DNA of 64,000 bases from Candidatus Hydrogenedentota bacterium (GTDB taxonomy: Bacteria > Hydrogenedentota > Hydrogenedentia > Hydrogenedentales > JAEUWI01), in NCBI GenBank assembly GCA_019637335.1, contig JAHBVV010000009.1:1-64000 (forward strand), given 5' to 3'. Positions 36,372 through 45,396 of the stretch are shown piece after piece. Position 1 is the first letter of the stretch, and every line of letters starts with the position of its first letter. The notes beneath the pieces are model-generated. The model saw only the letters and a list, made by a program, of their open reading frames with translations. It had not been told where the DNA came from and made no database searches. Made by a program: the position numbers and the translations under genes.

Positions 36372-37379
36372 ATGGAAGCTGAACGACACGGCGAAACGCC
36401 GATCGGCGCCGCGCTGGGAAGCCCGGCGGCCCGGGCGCTGTTGGCGCTTGCGGCGGTCGTGGCGCTTGGCCTGTACTTCCACGCGGATGGCGCCTTTCAC
36501 GAGTGGCGGACCCACCGGGACATGCTGCGGCAGGTTTCCGTATATGGCATTCTCGCCTGCGGGATGACGCTGGTCATCATTACGGCGGGCATCGACTTGT
36601 CCGTGGGCAGCGTGCTGGGCCTGGTCGCGGTCCTGTTTTCCCTGATGACGATACACTGGGGCTGGAGTGCGTGGCTGGCCGTGCCGTTGTGCCTGGCGGC
36701 GGGTTGCGCGTGCGGATCCGTTTCCGGGGCGCTCATCGCCCGCTACCGCCTGCAACCGTTCATCGTGACGCTGGCGATGATGGTGTTTGCGCGGGGCCTC
36801 GCCAAGTCCATTTCGGGCGGGCGAAAGATCTCCACGTACGTGCAGCATTCCGACGGAAGCTTCGAGAACGTGCCCATGCCGGCGGTGTTCTCGCTCATTG
36901 ACACCCGCGTGTTCGGGGGAAACGTCGCGGTCGTCACCGTCATTTTTTTGATCTGCGTCGCGTCGGCGTGGTTTCTGCTGGCGCGCACGCGCGCGGGGCG
37001 CTACCTGTACGCCCTCGGCGGCAACGAAACGGCCGCGCACCTCTCGGGCCTGCCGCTGTTTCGGCTGAAGGTGCTCGCCTATGGGGCCTGCGGGTTCTTT
37101 GCGGCGGTTGCGGGTATCTGCCAGGCCGCACAGGAGACCCAAGGCGATCCCGAGGCCGGCGCGGCCTATGAATTGACCGCCATCGCCATCGTTGTTATCG
37201 GCGGGACCAACCTTATGGGGGGGCGCGGGAGTGTGCTGCTCACTTTGCTGGGCGCCCTCACAATCGGGTATCTTGAGAAAATACTGAGCCTGAACGCCGT
37301 GGGCGAGTCCAGCCGCCTGATGTTGACGGGCGGCATTATCGTTGCCGCTGTTCTGATGCAGGGGCGTCGGCGCGCGTAG
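36372..37379 (+). CDS. Ribose/simple-sugar ABC transporter permease
   Basis: A 335-residue polytopic permease of the RbsC/XylH family (PF02653). Motifs: GMTLVIITAGIDLSVGSVLGL (family-defining), PFIVTLAMMVFARGLA, ALGGNETAAHLSGL and IAIVVIGGTNLMGGRGS, the EAA-equivalent coupling loop region. About ten membrane segments are visible. ATG 36372 is used; the TTG just before it is also in frame. The operon continues with the binding protein gene 28 bp downstream, but no ATPase gene accompanies it. Confidence 0.92.
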   Translation: MEAERHGETPIGAALGSPAARALLALAAVVALGLYFHADGAFHEWRTHRDMLRQVSVYGILACGMTLVIITAGIDLSVGSVLGLVAVLFSLMTIHWGWSAWLAVPLCLAAGCACGSVSGALIARYRLQPFIVTLAMMVFARGLAKSISGGRKISTYVQHSDGSFENVPMPAVFSLIDTRVFGGNVAVVTVIFLICVASAWFLLARTRAGRYLYALGGNETAAHLSGLPLFRLKVLAYGACGFFAAVAGICQAAQETQGDPEAGAAYELTAIAIVVIGGTNLMGGRGSVLLTLLGALTIGYLEKILSLNAVGESSRLMLTGGIIVAAVLMQGRRRA

Positions 37380-37407
37380 TCGGGCAATTCCGGAAGGAGA
37401 GGGAATC

Positions 37408-38403
37408 ATGCGTATATGGCCGAATTGGACCGGTGTGCTGCTTCTGGTGTTTGCGTCGCTGGCGGGCTGCGGGGGCGGGGGACAGTCCGGGGGGCAAGCG
37501 ACGGGTGGCGCGGCCGATATGGCGGATCCGGGCGGAAAGCGGGCCGTGATCGGGATGAGCCAGTGCAACCTGGGCGAGCCCTGGCGCGTGCAGATGAATG
37601 AAGATGTGGCCCGCGCGGCCGCGCAGCACCCGGAGATTCAGGTGATCTTCAAGGATGCGCAGAACGACACCCTGACACAGCGCGCGCACATCGAGGAGTT
37701 CATCAACCAGGGGGTGGACGTGCTGATTTGTAGCCCGAAAGAGGCCGCGCCGCTTACCGAGCCGCTGAAGCAGGCCTACGACGCGGGGATTCCGGTCATC
37801 GTGCTGGACCGGGCGGTGAATGGCGATGCGTACACCCAGTTCATCGGCGCGGACAACAAGATCATTGGCGAGGCGGTGGGGCGCTGGGTTGTTGAGGCGC
37901 TCGGCGGCCAGGGCAAGGTCGTGGAGTTGAAAGGCCTGATGACGAGCACGCCCGGCCAGGATCGCCACAGCGGATTTCGCCAGGGGATCGAAGGTAGCGG
38001 CATTGAGGTGATTTTCGAGGCCGATATGAAGTGGCTCGAGCCCGAGGCGCGGAAGGAAATGGAGTCCGCGCTGGCGCGCTTTCCAGAGATCGACCTGGTG
38101 TACGGCCACAACGACCCTGCGGCGCACGGCGCGTGGCTCGCGGCGAAGGCGGCCGGCCGGGAACAGGCGATGCGCTTCGTGGGCATCGACGCGCTGGCCC
38201 ACGAGGGGATGCAGTACGTGCGCGAGGGGATTCTGGACGCCTGTTTCGAATACCCCACGGGCGGCGGGCAGGCGATCGAGACGGCCCTGCAGCTTCTGCG
38301 GGGTGAAGACGTTCCGAAGTCCATTGTGCTCCCGTCGCGCTTCTTTACGCCGGACAACATCGAGGGGGGCGGTGAATGGCTGGCCGCGCCCGTCGCGGAG
38401 TGA
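37408..38403 (+). CDS. Sugar-binding lipoprotein of an ABC transporter (RbsB-like)
   Basis: A 331-residue type I periplasmic binding protein (PF13407). The signal ends in the lipobox LAGC (Cys21), so it is lipid-anchored. Binding-fold marks: IGMSQCNLGEPWRVQMNEDV, GVDVLICSPKEAAPLTEPL, GIPVIVLDRAVNGDAYTQF, YGHNDPAAHGAW and FVGIDAL. The ligand is likely a pentose, hexose or related compound. GGAAGGAGAGGG precedes ATG 37408. It pairs with the permease upstream. Confidence 0.92.
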   Translation: MRIWPNWTGVLLLVFASLAGCGGGGQSGGQATGGAADMADPGGKRAVIGMSQCNLGEPWRVQMNEDVARAAAQHPEIQVIFKDAQNDTLTQRAHIEEFINQGVDVLICSPKEAAPLTEPLKQAYDAGIPVIVLDRAVNGDAYTQFIGADNKIIGEAVGRWVVEALGGQGKVVELKGLMTSTPGQDRHSGFRQGIEGSGIEVIFEADMKWLEPEARKEMESALARFPEIDLVYGHNDPAAHGAWLAAKAAGREQAMRFVGIDALAHEGMQYVREGILDACFEYPTGGGQAIETALQLLRGEDVPKSIVLPSRFFTPDNIEGGGEWLAAPVAE

Positions 38404-38410
38404 TTCGGGC

Positions 38411-38965
38411 ATGATTGGATTCCGCTCTCCTATCTTCGTGGTGCTGTTCGCCCCGCTGGCGTTGGCCGGATGTTCGCCATCGCTTCACGACACCATCGGC
38501 CGCGGCGATATCGAGAGCGTGCGCGCGATGCTGGCCGAGGATCCCGGGCGCGTCTCGGATACCAACGCCCTGGGCAAGCAGCCGTTGCAGTATGCCGTGA
38601 TGTACGCGCAACGCGAGGCCATGGAGGCGCTTGTCGAGGCGGGCGCGGACCTGAATGCGCGGGACAACACCGGGATGACCGCGCTCCATGTTGCGGCGAT
38701 GTACGGGCGCAAGGGGCCTATCCGCTGGCTTGTTTCGCGCGGCGCGGATGCGCTCGCCGTGGATGATTTTGGCGATCGCCCGAGCCATCTGGCCGCCATC
38801 TACGGGCAGGCCGACGCCGTCGCCCTGCTCCATGAAAGCGGGGATGACTTGCGTGGAAGAAATGAGAACGGGATGACGCCGCTCGATCTCGCCATCAAGC
38901 ACCGGCGAACGGAAGCGGCGGACCGCATTCGGGCGCTGATCGGAGAGGCGGGCGATTCGCCCTGA
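38411..38965 (+). CDS. Ankyrin-repeat lipoprotein
   Basis: A 184-residue lipoprotein: the signal peptide ends in LALAGC (Cys20). The rest is about five ankyrin repeats, clearest in ADLNARDNTGMTALHVAAMYG and in DDLRGRNENGMTPLDLAIKH. Ankyrin modules mediate protein contacts; here they would sit in the periplasm or at a membrane face. ATG 38411 lies 7 bp after the binding-protein stop, so it belongs to the same transcript. Confidence 0.88.
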   Translation: MIGFRSPIFVVLFAPLALAGCSPSLHDTIGRGDIESVRAMLAEDPGRVSDTNALGKQPLQYAVMYAQREAMEALVEAGADLNARDNTGMTALHVAAMYGRKGPIRWLVSRGADALAVDDFGDRPSHLAAIYGQADAVALLHESGDDLRGRNENGMTPLDLAIKHRRTEAADRIRALIGEAGDSP

Positions 38966-39036
38966 CGCAGACTGCCCCGGGAGTCTTCCGTCCGCCTGTT
39001 CACCCGCGTCCGCCGGGGTAAACCGCGGCTCCGTAT

Positions 39037-39066
39037 TTGCAGCGGAAAGCCCGCGGGCCGTACAAT
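39037..39066 (+). promoter_or_regulatory. Possible promoter upstream of the EamA transporter
   Basis: TTGCAG (39037-39042), an 18-bp spacer and TACAAT (39061-39066) precede the EamA start by about 95 bp. The match is moderate. Confidence 0.35.
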
Positions 39067-39161
39067 AATAAGCCGGTACGCAATCCGGCGTACTTCTCTT
39101 CCTTTTTCCGCCGATGGGCCTTTGTCCATCCACAAGCACCTGTCCATTGAGCGCCTCCCGG

Positions 39162-40109
39162 ATGAGCAAATCCCAAAAGCAAGAACGCCTGGGCTTTCTC
39201 TGCCTCCTCGGCGCCATCAGTCTCTGGAGCACCGTGGAAGTGGTGACGCGGACTCTGCATGCCGACATCCGGCCGGTGCAACTGGCGTGGGTTCGCTTTC
39301 TGCTCGGCGGCGGGCTGCTGTGCGTGCTGCTTCCGTTTCACCTGCGCCGCCGCGGGCTGAAACTTGACCGGCGCATCCTGGTATTCGCGATGATCCTGAG
39401 CTGGCCCGGGGTGGTGATGTCGAACATTGCGCTCCAGTACAGCCTGACGGCCGCGGGCGCCGCGGTCGTGGCGACGGTTTACGGGGCCGCGCCGCTTATC
39501 GTGCTGGCGCTCTCTCGTGTGCTGCTGGGCGATCCCTTGACCTTGCCGCGTATTGCCGGTCTTGCGAGTGGTTTTCTGGGCATAACCATCCTGAGTTTTG
39601 GGAAGCCTTCGCCGGATTTCTCGTTGTTTGGCGTGGTGTGCGCCCTTGTGGCGGCCGGTTCCTTCTCGCTCTGGACGGTACTCGTGAAGCGATCCGCGGG
39701 GCCCTACGCCGGCCTTCCGGTGACGGCGCTGTGCTGCGCGTTCGGCGTCTTGTTCATGACGCCGATGGCGTGGATCGAAAACGACGGCTTTAATCTGCGT
39801 GCGCTGGCCCCCCATGCGGGACTGGTGCTCTACCTTGCGATCGGGGGCACGGGCCTGGCGTACTGGCTCTATTTCACGGGGCTTGAGCACGTTGATGCCA
39901 CCCGCGCCATGAGTGTAATCTTGCTCAAGCCCCCCGCCGCGGCCCTGCTGGCCTGGTTCTGGCTCGGCGAACCGCTCACCTGGAATGTGCTCGTGGCGAT
40001 GGCGCTGATTCTGGTCGCGCTGTATGGCGTCTTTGTGTGGGACCGCAATCGCCGCCTTCGCGCCCTTCAACATCCGGATGAAACAGGGCGTCCCGCTCAT
40101 TCCGGTTGA
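39162..40109 (+). CDS. EamA-family (DMT superfamily) transporter
   Basis: A 315-residue inner-membrane protein with ten predicted helices and two EamA repeats. Family features: LGAISLWSTVEVVTRTL at the first helix, TAAGAAVVATVYGAAPLIVLAL at the end of repeat one, and ARAMSVILLKPPAAALLAWFWLGEPLTWN at the end of repeat two. Members export amino acids, sugars or metabolites; no substrate can be assigned. ATG 39162 begins the conserved part, with a weak ribosome binding site. Confidence 0.88.
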   Translation: MSKSQKQERLGFLCLLGAISLWSTVEVVTRTLHADIRPVQLAWVRFLLGGGLLCVLLPFHLRRRGLKLDRRILVFAMILSWPGVVMSNIALQYSLTAAGAAVVATVYGAAPLIVLALSRVLLGDPLTLPRIAGLASGFLGITILSFGKPSPDFSLFGVVCALVAAGSFSLWTVLVKRSAGPYAGLPVTALCCAFGVLFMTPMAWIENDGFNLRALAPHAGLVLYLAIGGTGLAYWLYFTGLEHVDATRAMSVILLKPPAAALLAWFWLGEPLTWNVLVAMALILVALYGVFVWDRNRRLRALQHPDETGRPAHSG

Positions 40110-40123
40110 GGTACACGTAAACT

Positions 40124-40579
40124 ATGGATGTTAGTGACGGCATGGTGACCATCTACACGGATGGTGGATGCGATCCCAATCCGGGGATCGGGGGGTGGGG
40201 GGCCATACTGATTTTCAAAGGGCGGGAGCGGGAGCTTTCGGGCAGCGATCCGGAGAGCACGAACAACCGCATGGAAATGACGGCGGCCATAGAGGCCCTT
40301 TCGGCGCTTAAGCGCCCGTGCACGGTCGTGTTGCACACGGATTCCGAGTACCTGAAGAAGGGCATCACGGAGTGGCTACCGGGCTGGAAGCGGCGCAACT
40401 GGCGGCGCAAGGGCGGCCCGATCAAGAATCTGGACCTCTGGCGCGAGCTGGATCGGCTTGCGGGGCTTCACCAGGTCCAGTGGCGCTGGGTCAAGGGGCA
40501 CGCGGGGCATCACTACAACGAACGTTGCGACGCGCTTGCGACCGCGGCGATCGCGCGCGCCAAAACGGGTTGTGGTTGA
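40124..40579 (+). CDS. rnhA: Ribonuclease HI
   Basis: A 151-residue RNase HI, which cuts RNA in RNA-DNA hybrids. The four catalytic carboxylates are present: Asp in [12 protein letters not shown], Glu in [12 protein letters not shown], Asp in [13 protein letters not shown] and Asp in [11 protein letters not shown]; the basic handle region [11 protein letters not shown] is also there. It starts 14 bp after the EamA stop. Confidence 0.96.
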   Translation: MDVSDGMVTIYTDGGCDPNPGIGGWGAILIFKGRERELSGSDPESTNNRMEMTAAIEALSALKRPCTVVLHTDSEYLKKGITEWLPGWKRRNWRRKGGPIKNLDLWRELDRLAGLHQVQWRWVKGHAGHHYNERCDALATAAIARAKTGCG

Positions 40580-40592
40580 GGGGTGTTTTAAA

Positions 40593-40614
40593 CCACAATA
40601 TGTTGTGGTATACT
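40593..40614 (+). promoter_or_regulatory. Dyad and extended -10 promoter of the hybrid histidine kinase gene
   Basis: CCACAA (40593-40598) and TTGTGG (40603-40608) form an inverted repeat around TATG; directly after it lies TATACT (40609-40614) with TGG before it, an extended -10 element. The -35 region is weak. The dyad touches the -10 and could be an operator. The kinase starts at 40646. Confidence 0.5.
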
Positions 40615-40645
40615 GCCCCCGGTTTCTCAACGCACGGATCCGGCC

Positions 40646-43423
40646 ATGTTGCACAGCCGATACCCCAGAAAGCGCCTGATACTCTACCTGATCCCCATTT
40701 TGATGGGATTGGTCGGGCTTCAGTTTTCGCTGTTGCTGGACAACAGCGTCCTGCGTGGTCTCACGGCCATGGTTGCGGTCGCTATTCCGCTGATATCCTT
40801 TGGCAACCTGCTGGCGCGCTTTCAGATAAGTCTCGTGGAGCGCTTTTTCCTGCTGCTGGGCGTGGTGTTGCTTCTGGTTGGCGCCGGGCTGAGCGTATCC
40901 GGCTTTTCCTGGGGCCTGGAAGACGGGGGGTTCACGCCGGAACCTATCGCGTTCCTTTCGCGCCTGATCGGCATCGGCAGCCTGATGCTCGGGCTGGTGG
41001 TGGTGCTGTATATGGTGGCGCGGACCGGCGAGGACGTGGAGGCGGCGGCGGAGCGCTTCAGTTACCTGGCGAACCATATCCACGAGGGGTTTATTCTCAG
41101 CCGTGTGGATGGGCCGGTACTGATGGTGAACAAGCGCTTCCTCGACATGTTCGGAATCCCCGAGAGCGAGGTTATTGGGCAGAGCCCGCTGTCTCTCGCC
41201 GATCGCTTCGACTTGCGCGGCGCCGCGGAGCATTTCGAGCGGCAGGGATCGGGCGAAGCGGACGAATACGAAGTCACCTGGACGGTGGACGGGGAAGAGC
41301 GGCATTTCTGGTTCAGCAGCACACCGGTCCGAAACCGTTTCGGGCGGCAGTACGCCACCTTGGCGACGGTGCGCGAAGTGACCGAGCAGCGGCGTCTTGC
41401 GAAGCGCGTGGAGCGCTATGCGGAGGGGCTGCAAACCCTGGTCGAAGAGCAGACGCAGAAGCTCAAGCAGTCGGAAGAGCGCTTCCGGACACTGCTGCTG
41501 TCCATGAACGAGGGATTCCTCACGGTGGACGGGAGCAACCGCATCCAGTTTGCGAACAAGCGCATCTGCGACCTGCTGAAGATCCGGGAGAACGGGATTA
41601 TCGGCCGGGATATTCTGGATTTCGTGGATCCGGCGGGCCGGGTTCGGCTGTTGAATATTCTGGTTCGCCGCGGGGCCATGCCCGACGAAGAGGCACGCCT
41701 GGAGTTGAATTTTGTGGACACGCACGGCGAGCCGCTTCCCGCCATGCTCGCGATTACGTACTTGCGCCACGGCATTAACATGGAGCCGGCGCATTCGCTG
41801 GTGGTGACGGACGTCAGCGAGCTTATTCAGATGCAGCACCAGCTGAAGCAACGCGCGGCCGAGCTGGAGGAGCTGAACGAAGAGTTGCTCATGCACGATC
41901 GCGCGAAGGACAGCTTTCTTTCAAACGTGAGCCACGAACTCCGCACCCCCCTGAGCACGATCCAGGGGTATGTGGAAATGCTCGATTCGGGCAGCCTGGG
42001 CGCGCTGGAGAGCGCGCAGCATTCGGCGATCCGGGTGATGGATCGGAACGTGCGGCGTCTCGTGGGGCACTTGAACGAGATCATCGAATTCAGCCGGATG
42101 GAGATTCGCGGCGTACAGATATCCCGCCGCCTGATGAGCCCGGCATATCTGGTGAACGAGACGGTGTCGTCGTTTCATCCGGCGGCGCTGGCGCGCGAGA
42201 TCACGCTGGTGGCGGATCTGGCGGAAAACCTGCGCCCGACCTGGTGCGACCGCCAGAAGATGGACCAGGTGCTGGGCATCCTCTTTAACAACGCCCTGAA
42301 ATTCACCCCGGAGGGCGGCACGATAACCGCGCGCGCGGCCTGCCTGCCCGATCGGACCTTTCGGGTTTCGGTTTCCGACACGGGCATCGGGATCCGCAAG
42401 GAACATCACCAGAAGGTGTTTGACAAGTTTTTCCAGGTCGACAGCTCCAAGACGCGCCGCTATGAGGGCACGGGTATCGGTTTGTCGATAGCGAAAAGCA
42501 TCGTGGAGGCGCATGGGGGAACGATTGCCCTGGAGAGCGAGGAGGGCAAGGGCGCGACGTTCATCGTGGAACTGCCGAACGCGGTGTTCGACGATCGCTG
42601 GGACCGGAGCAGCCTGGGCGAGCTCGGCGGGCTGGATGTGCTGGTGGTGGACGAGGGAGAGGCGTTTCCGCTGGCGCTTTCGAGCGTGCTGGACGAACTG
42701 GCGGTGTCGCGGCGCCAGGCGGCCAACGGGTACGAATGCGTACGGGAGCTGGAGCGGAAGAAGCCGGATCTGATCCTGTTGAACGATACCATTAGCGATG
42801 TGGCCGGGCTGAACACGCTGGCGCTGCTTCGCCAGAATCTGGCGTCGGACACGGTCCCTGTCATAGCGTTTTCGGGGGAGTCCGGCGAGCGCCTGCGGGA
42901 GGCGGGCAGTATCTGGGGGGACATCCAATTCGTTTCCAAGCCATTCAGCGCGCAGGATTTCGCGGATGCGCTCCATCTGGTGAGCACCGCGGGGGACGTG
43001 CGTTTTGAGTCCGCCCGCCCGGTGCGGTCCCGGGACGAGCAGCCGGTCGCGGGACGGATTCTGGTGGTCGATAGCGACCCGGGCCTGCTGGAGTGGGTCG
43101 AGACGGCGATGGGCCGGCGCCGGGTGCTGGCGTTTTGCGCGAGTTCACCCGCGCAGGCCATGGAGCTGGTGAAGATCGAAACACCCGATACCATATTTGT
43201 TGATGTGGATGTGCCGGGCGTCGCCGCCGAGGAGCAGTTGCACCGGCTGCTTCCGTATGCGTCCGCGCACGGCATTCCCCTGTACGTAATGACCGGTTTG
43301 CCCCGGCGAACGCCGGCGCCGGCGGAGGTGGCGGGCTACCTTCGCAAGCCGTTTAACGCGGACGAAATGATCAGCCTGTTGCGCCACCACGTTTCTGTGG
43401 AAAGCGCGCACCAGATAACTTAG
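40646..43423 (+). CDS. Membrane hybrid histidine kinase (PAS-PAS-HisKA-HATPase-REC-REC)
   Basis: A 925-residue sensor kinase. Four membrane helices lie within residues 10-127. PAS 1 covers about 135-255 and PAS 2 about 278-400, with a coiled coil between and after. The HisKA phosphorylation site is His430 in SNVSHELRTPLS. The ATPase domain has N-box FNNALKFTPEGG (548-559), DTGIGI (578-583) and GTGIGLSIAKSIVEAHGG. Two receiver domains follow: the first (about 662-780) has lost the acid pair pattern and has Asn713-Asp714 at the phosphorylation position; the second (about 802-918) keeps Asp853 and the Lys in YLRKPF. No partner regulator is adjacent. Confidence 0.9.
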   Translation: MLHSRYPRKRLILYLIPILMGLVGLQFSLLLDNSVLRGLTAMVAVAIPLISFGNLLARFQISLVERFFLLLGVVLLLVGAGLSVSGFSWGLEDGGFTPEPIAFLSRLIGIGSLMLGLVVVLYMVARTGEDVEAAAERFSYLANHIHEGFILSRVDGPVLMVNKRFLDMFGIPESEVIGQSPLSLADRFDLRGAAEHFERQGSGEADEYEVTWTVDGEERHFWFSSTPVRNRFGRQYATLATVREVTEQRRLAKRVERYAEGLQTLVEEQTQKLKQSEERFRTLLLSMNEGFLTVDGSNRIQFANKRICDLLKIRENGIIGRDILDFVDPAGRVRLLNILVRRGAMPDEEARLELNFVDTHGEPLPAMLAITYLRHGINMEPAHSLVVTDVSELIQMQHQLKQRAAELEELNEELLMHDRAKDSFLSNVSHELRTPLSTIQGYVEMLDSGSLGALESAQHSAIRVMDRNVRRLVGHLNEIIEFSRMEIRGVQISRRLMSPAYLVNETVSSFHPAALAREITLVADLAENLRPTWCDRQKMDQVLGILFNNALKFTPEGGTITARAACLPDRTFRVSVSDTGIGIRKEHHQKVFDKFFQVDSSKTRRYEGTGIGLSIAKSIVEAHGGTIALESEEGKGATFIVELPNAVFDDRWDRSSLGELGGLDVLVVDEGEAFPLALSSVLDELAVSRRQAANGYECVRELERKKPDLILLNDTISDVAGLNTLALLRQNLASDTVPVIAFSGESGERLREAGSIWGDIQFVSKPFSAQDFADALHLVSTAGDVRFESARPVRSRDEQPVAGRILVVDSDPGLLEWVETAMGRRRVLAFCASSPAQAMELVKIETPDTIFVDVDVPGVAAEEQLHRLLPYASAHGIPLYVMTGLPRRTPAPAEVAGYLRKPFNADEMISLLRHHVSVESAHQIT

Positions 43424-43487
43424 GGTTGGTGGATTCATGCCTTTTGCACACACCGCGCACGCCACCGCGCGCACCATGGAGTTTCGC

Positions 43488-44693
43488 ATGTCTGTTTTTG
43501 CTGCCCGATTCATTCTCGCGGCCTCGGTATCCGCGCTGTTTCTCGGCGCGCCCGGCGCCGTGGCGCAATCGCTTGACCAGCCCAGCATTATTTGCGTCGA
43601 GGTGGACCGGGATCTGGTGCTTTACGAAGAAAACGCCCAGCTTCAGCGCCCGCCCGCGAGCATGATCAAGTTAATGCTTATGCTACTCGTCGTCGAGGGC
43701 TACGGGCGTGGCGACTGGGACGAGGATACGCCGATTACGGTGTCGCCACGGGCCGCGGGCATGGGTGGAACCCAGGTCTACCTCAAGGCCAACGAGACGT
43801 GGCCGCTGGATCACCTTATGCAGGCGATTGCCGTGGCGTCGGCGAACGATGCCGCGCAGGCGGTGGCGGAGGGGCTCTGGGGGAGCGAGGCGGACTACCT
43901 GGCCGCGGCGAATGCGCGCGCGAAAGAGCTTGGCATGAAGAACACCGTGATCAACGGGGTGCACGGGCTGCCGCCGGATGATGGCGTCTCCTTCGACCTG
44001 ACGACCGCGTCGGACATGGCGAAGCTTGCCCGGGTATGCGTGGGGATTCCGGAAATCATGTCGCTGGCGCGGCAGAAGGAACTCCAGTTTCGACCTAAAG
44101 ACGCCACGAAGTACAACACAAACAAGATGCTCTGGCGCATGGAGGATTGCGACGGGCTCAAGACGGGGTTCATCCGCGCGGCGGGCTTTTGTGTGGCGGC
44201 GACCGCCGAGCGGCATGGGCGGCGGCTGATTTGCGTTATCATGGGTTCGCCGAGCAAGTACGGACGGTTTCAGCTTGCCGAGGATCTGTTCAACCGGTTT
44301 CTGGATGACTACGGCGAGATTCAGCTGCTTGCAAAGGGCGCGCCGATCGGCGTGGGGGTTCCAGTGGCCAACGGCCGCGCGCCGATGGCCTCGGTGGCGG
44401 CGGCGGGGGATGTCTCGGTCATGCTGCCGCGCCATTTGCTTTCCCAGCTTGAAGTGTCCGCCACCCATCCCGAGCGGCTGACGGCCCCGGTTTATCCGAT
44501 GACGGTGGTTGGCGAGTTGACCGTGTCGCTGCACAACCAGACGATTGCGTCCGTTCCCCTGATGGTGGCCGGCGCGGTGGCGGCGGACGGCTGGTACCTG
44601 AGCATTCAGGACGGGGTGGCGCGGTGGAACGGGCTGGAGAAGCTGAACGCCATCGCGGGGTCCTCCGAAGGGGAGGCCTTACCGGAGGAATAG
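43488..44693 (+). CDS. D-alanyl-D-alanine carboxypeptidase (PBP5/DacF type)
   Basis: A 401-residue penicillin-binding peptidase S11 that trims the terminal D-Ala of peptidoglycan pentapeptides. Signal peptide MSVFAARFILAASVSALFLG to about AVAQS. Active-site motifs: SxxK in PPASMIKLML, SxN in AVASANDAAQAV and KTG in CDGLKTGFIRAAG. The C-terminal PBP5-associated beta domain is present (about 290-390). ATG 43488 is preferred because GGAG sits seven bases upstream; ATG 43437 and 43476 are alternatives. Confidence 0.9.
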   Translation: MSVFAARFILAASVSALFLGAPGAVAQSLDQPSIICVEVDRDLVLYEENAQLQRPPASMIKLMLMLLVVEGYGRGDWDEDTPITVSPRAAGMGGTQVYLKANETWPLDHLMQAIAVASANDAAQAVAEGLWGSEADYLAAANARAKELGMKNTVINGVHGLPPDDGVSFDLTTASDMAKLARVCVGIPEIMSLARQKELQFRPKDATKYNTNKMLWRMEDCDGLKTGFIRAAGFCVAATAERHGRRLICVIMGSPSKYGRFQLAEDLFNRFLDDYGEIQLLAKGAPIGVGVPVANGRAPMASVAAAGDVSVMLPRHLLSQLEVSATHPERLTAPVYPMTVVGELTVSLHNQTIASVPLMVAGAVAADGWYLSIQDGVARWNGLEKLNAIAGSSEGEALPEE

Positions 44694-44730
44694 GCGCGCC
44701 GGGTGTTCGGGTCCGATTCTGGCGCGGCCG

Positions 44731-45375
44731 CTAGGTTGCCGGGCGCAGGGACTCGATGGCTTCGAGGTACGATTCGTTGCGGAACACGTAGGACCCGGCG
44801 ACGAGCACGTTCGCGCCGGCCTCAATCACCAGCGGGGCCGTATCGCGGTCGATGCCGCCATCGACCTCGACGTCCCGATCACCCATCATCGCGCGGATGT
44901 TCTGGATCTTGCGGAGCATGTCCGGGATGAAGGCCTGGCCGCCGAAACCGGGATTCACGGTCATCACGAGCACCATGTCGATGTGCTCCGTGATGAATTC
45001 GATGTCGTCTTCCGGCGTGCCGGGATTGAGCACGATACCGGCCTGGCATCCGAGCTCCTTGATGCGGTCGATTACGCGTAAGGGGTGATCGGTGGCTTCC
45101 ACGTGGAAGGTGATCATGTCCGCCCCGGCATTGGCGAAGTCCGCCACGTAGGACATGGGGTCCGCGATCATCAGGTGGACATCCATGGGGACGGTGCAGT
45201 GGGGGCGGAGGGAGGCGACCACGGGCGGCCCGATGGTGATGTTGGGGGCGAAATGGCCGTCCATGACATCCACATGGATCAAATCGGCCCCGGCCTCGAT
45301 AACCGCGCGGACCTCTTCGCCGAGGCGGCTGAAATCGCTGGAAAGTATGGACGGGGCGATCTTGATGGAGGGCAC
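44731..45375 (-). CDS. rpe: Ribulose-phosphate 3-epimerase
   Basis: A 214-residue TIM-barrel enzyme of the pentose phosphate pathway. The metal site is formed by IHVDVMDGHFAPN (His and Asp) and EVDGGID; the substrate loop is VMTVNPGFGGQAF. It starts at GTG 45375 after AAAGG. It is the last gene of the ybaB-fmt-rsmB-PASTA-rpe run. Confidence 0.95.
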   Translation of the reverse strand: MPSIKIAPSILSSDFSRLGEEVRAVIEAGADLIHVDVMDGHFAPNITIGPPVVASLRPHCTVPMDVHLMIADPMSYVADFANAGADMITFHVEATDHPLRVIDRIKELGCQAGIVLNPGTPEDDIEFITEHIDMVLVMTVNPGFGGQAFIPDMLRKIQNIRAMMGDRDVEVDGGIDRDTAPLVIEAGANVLVAGSYVFRNESYLEAIESLRPAT

Positions 45376-45396
45376 GGAACGACCTTTCTTTACACG

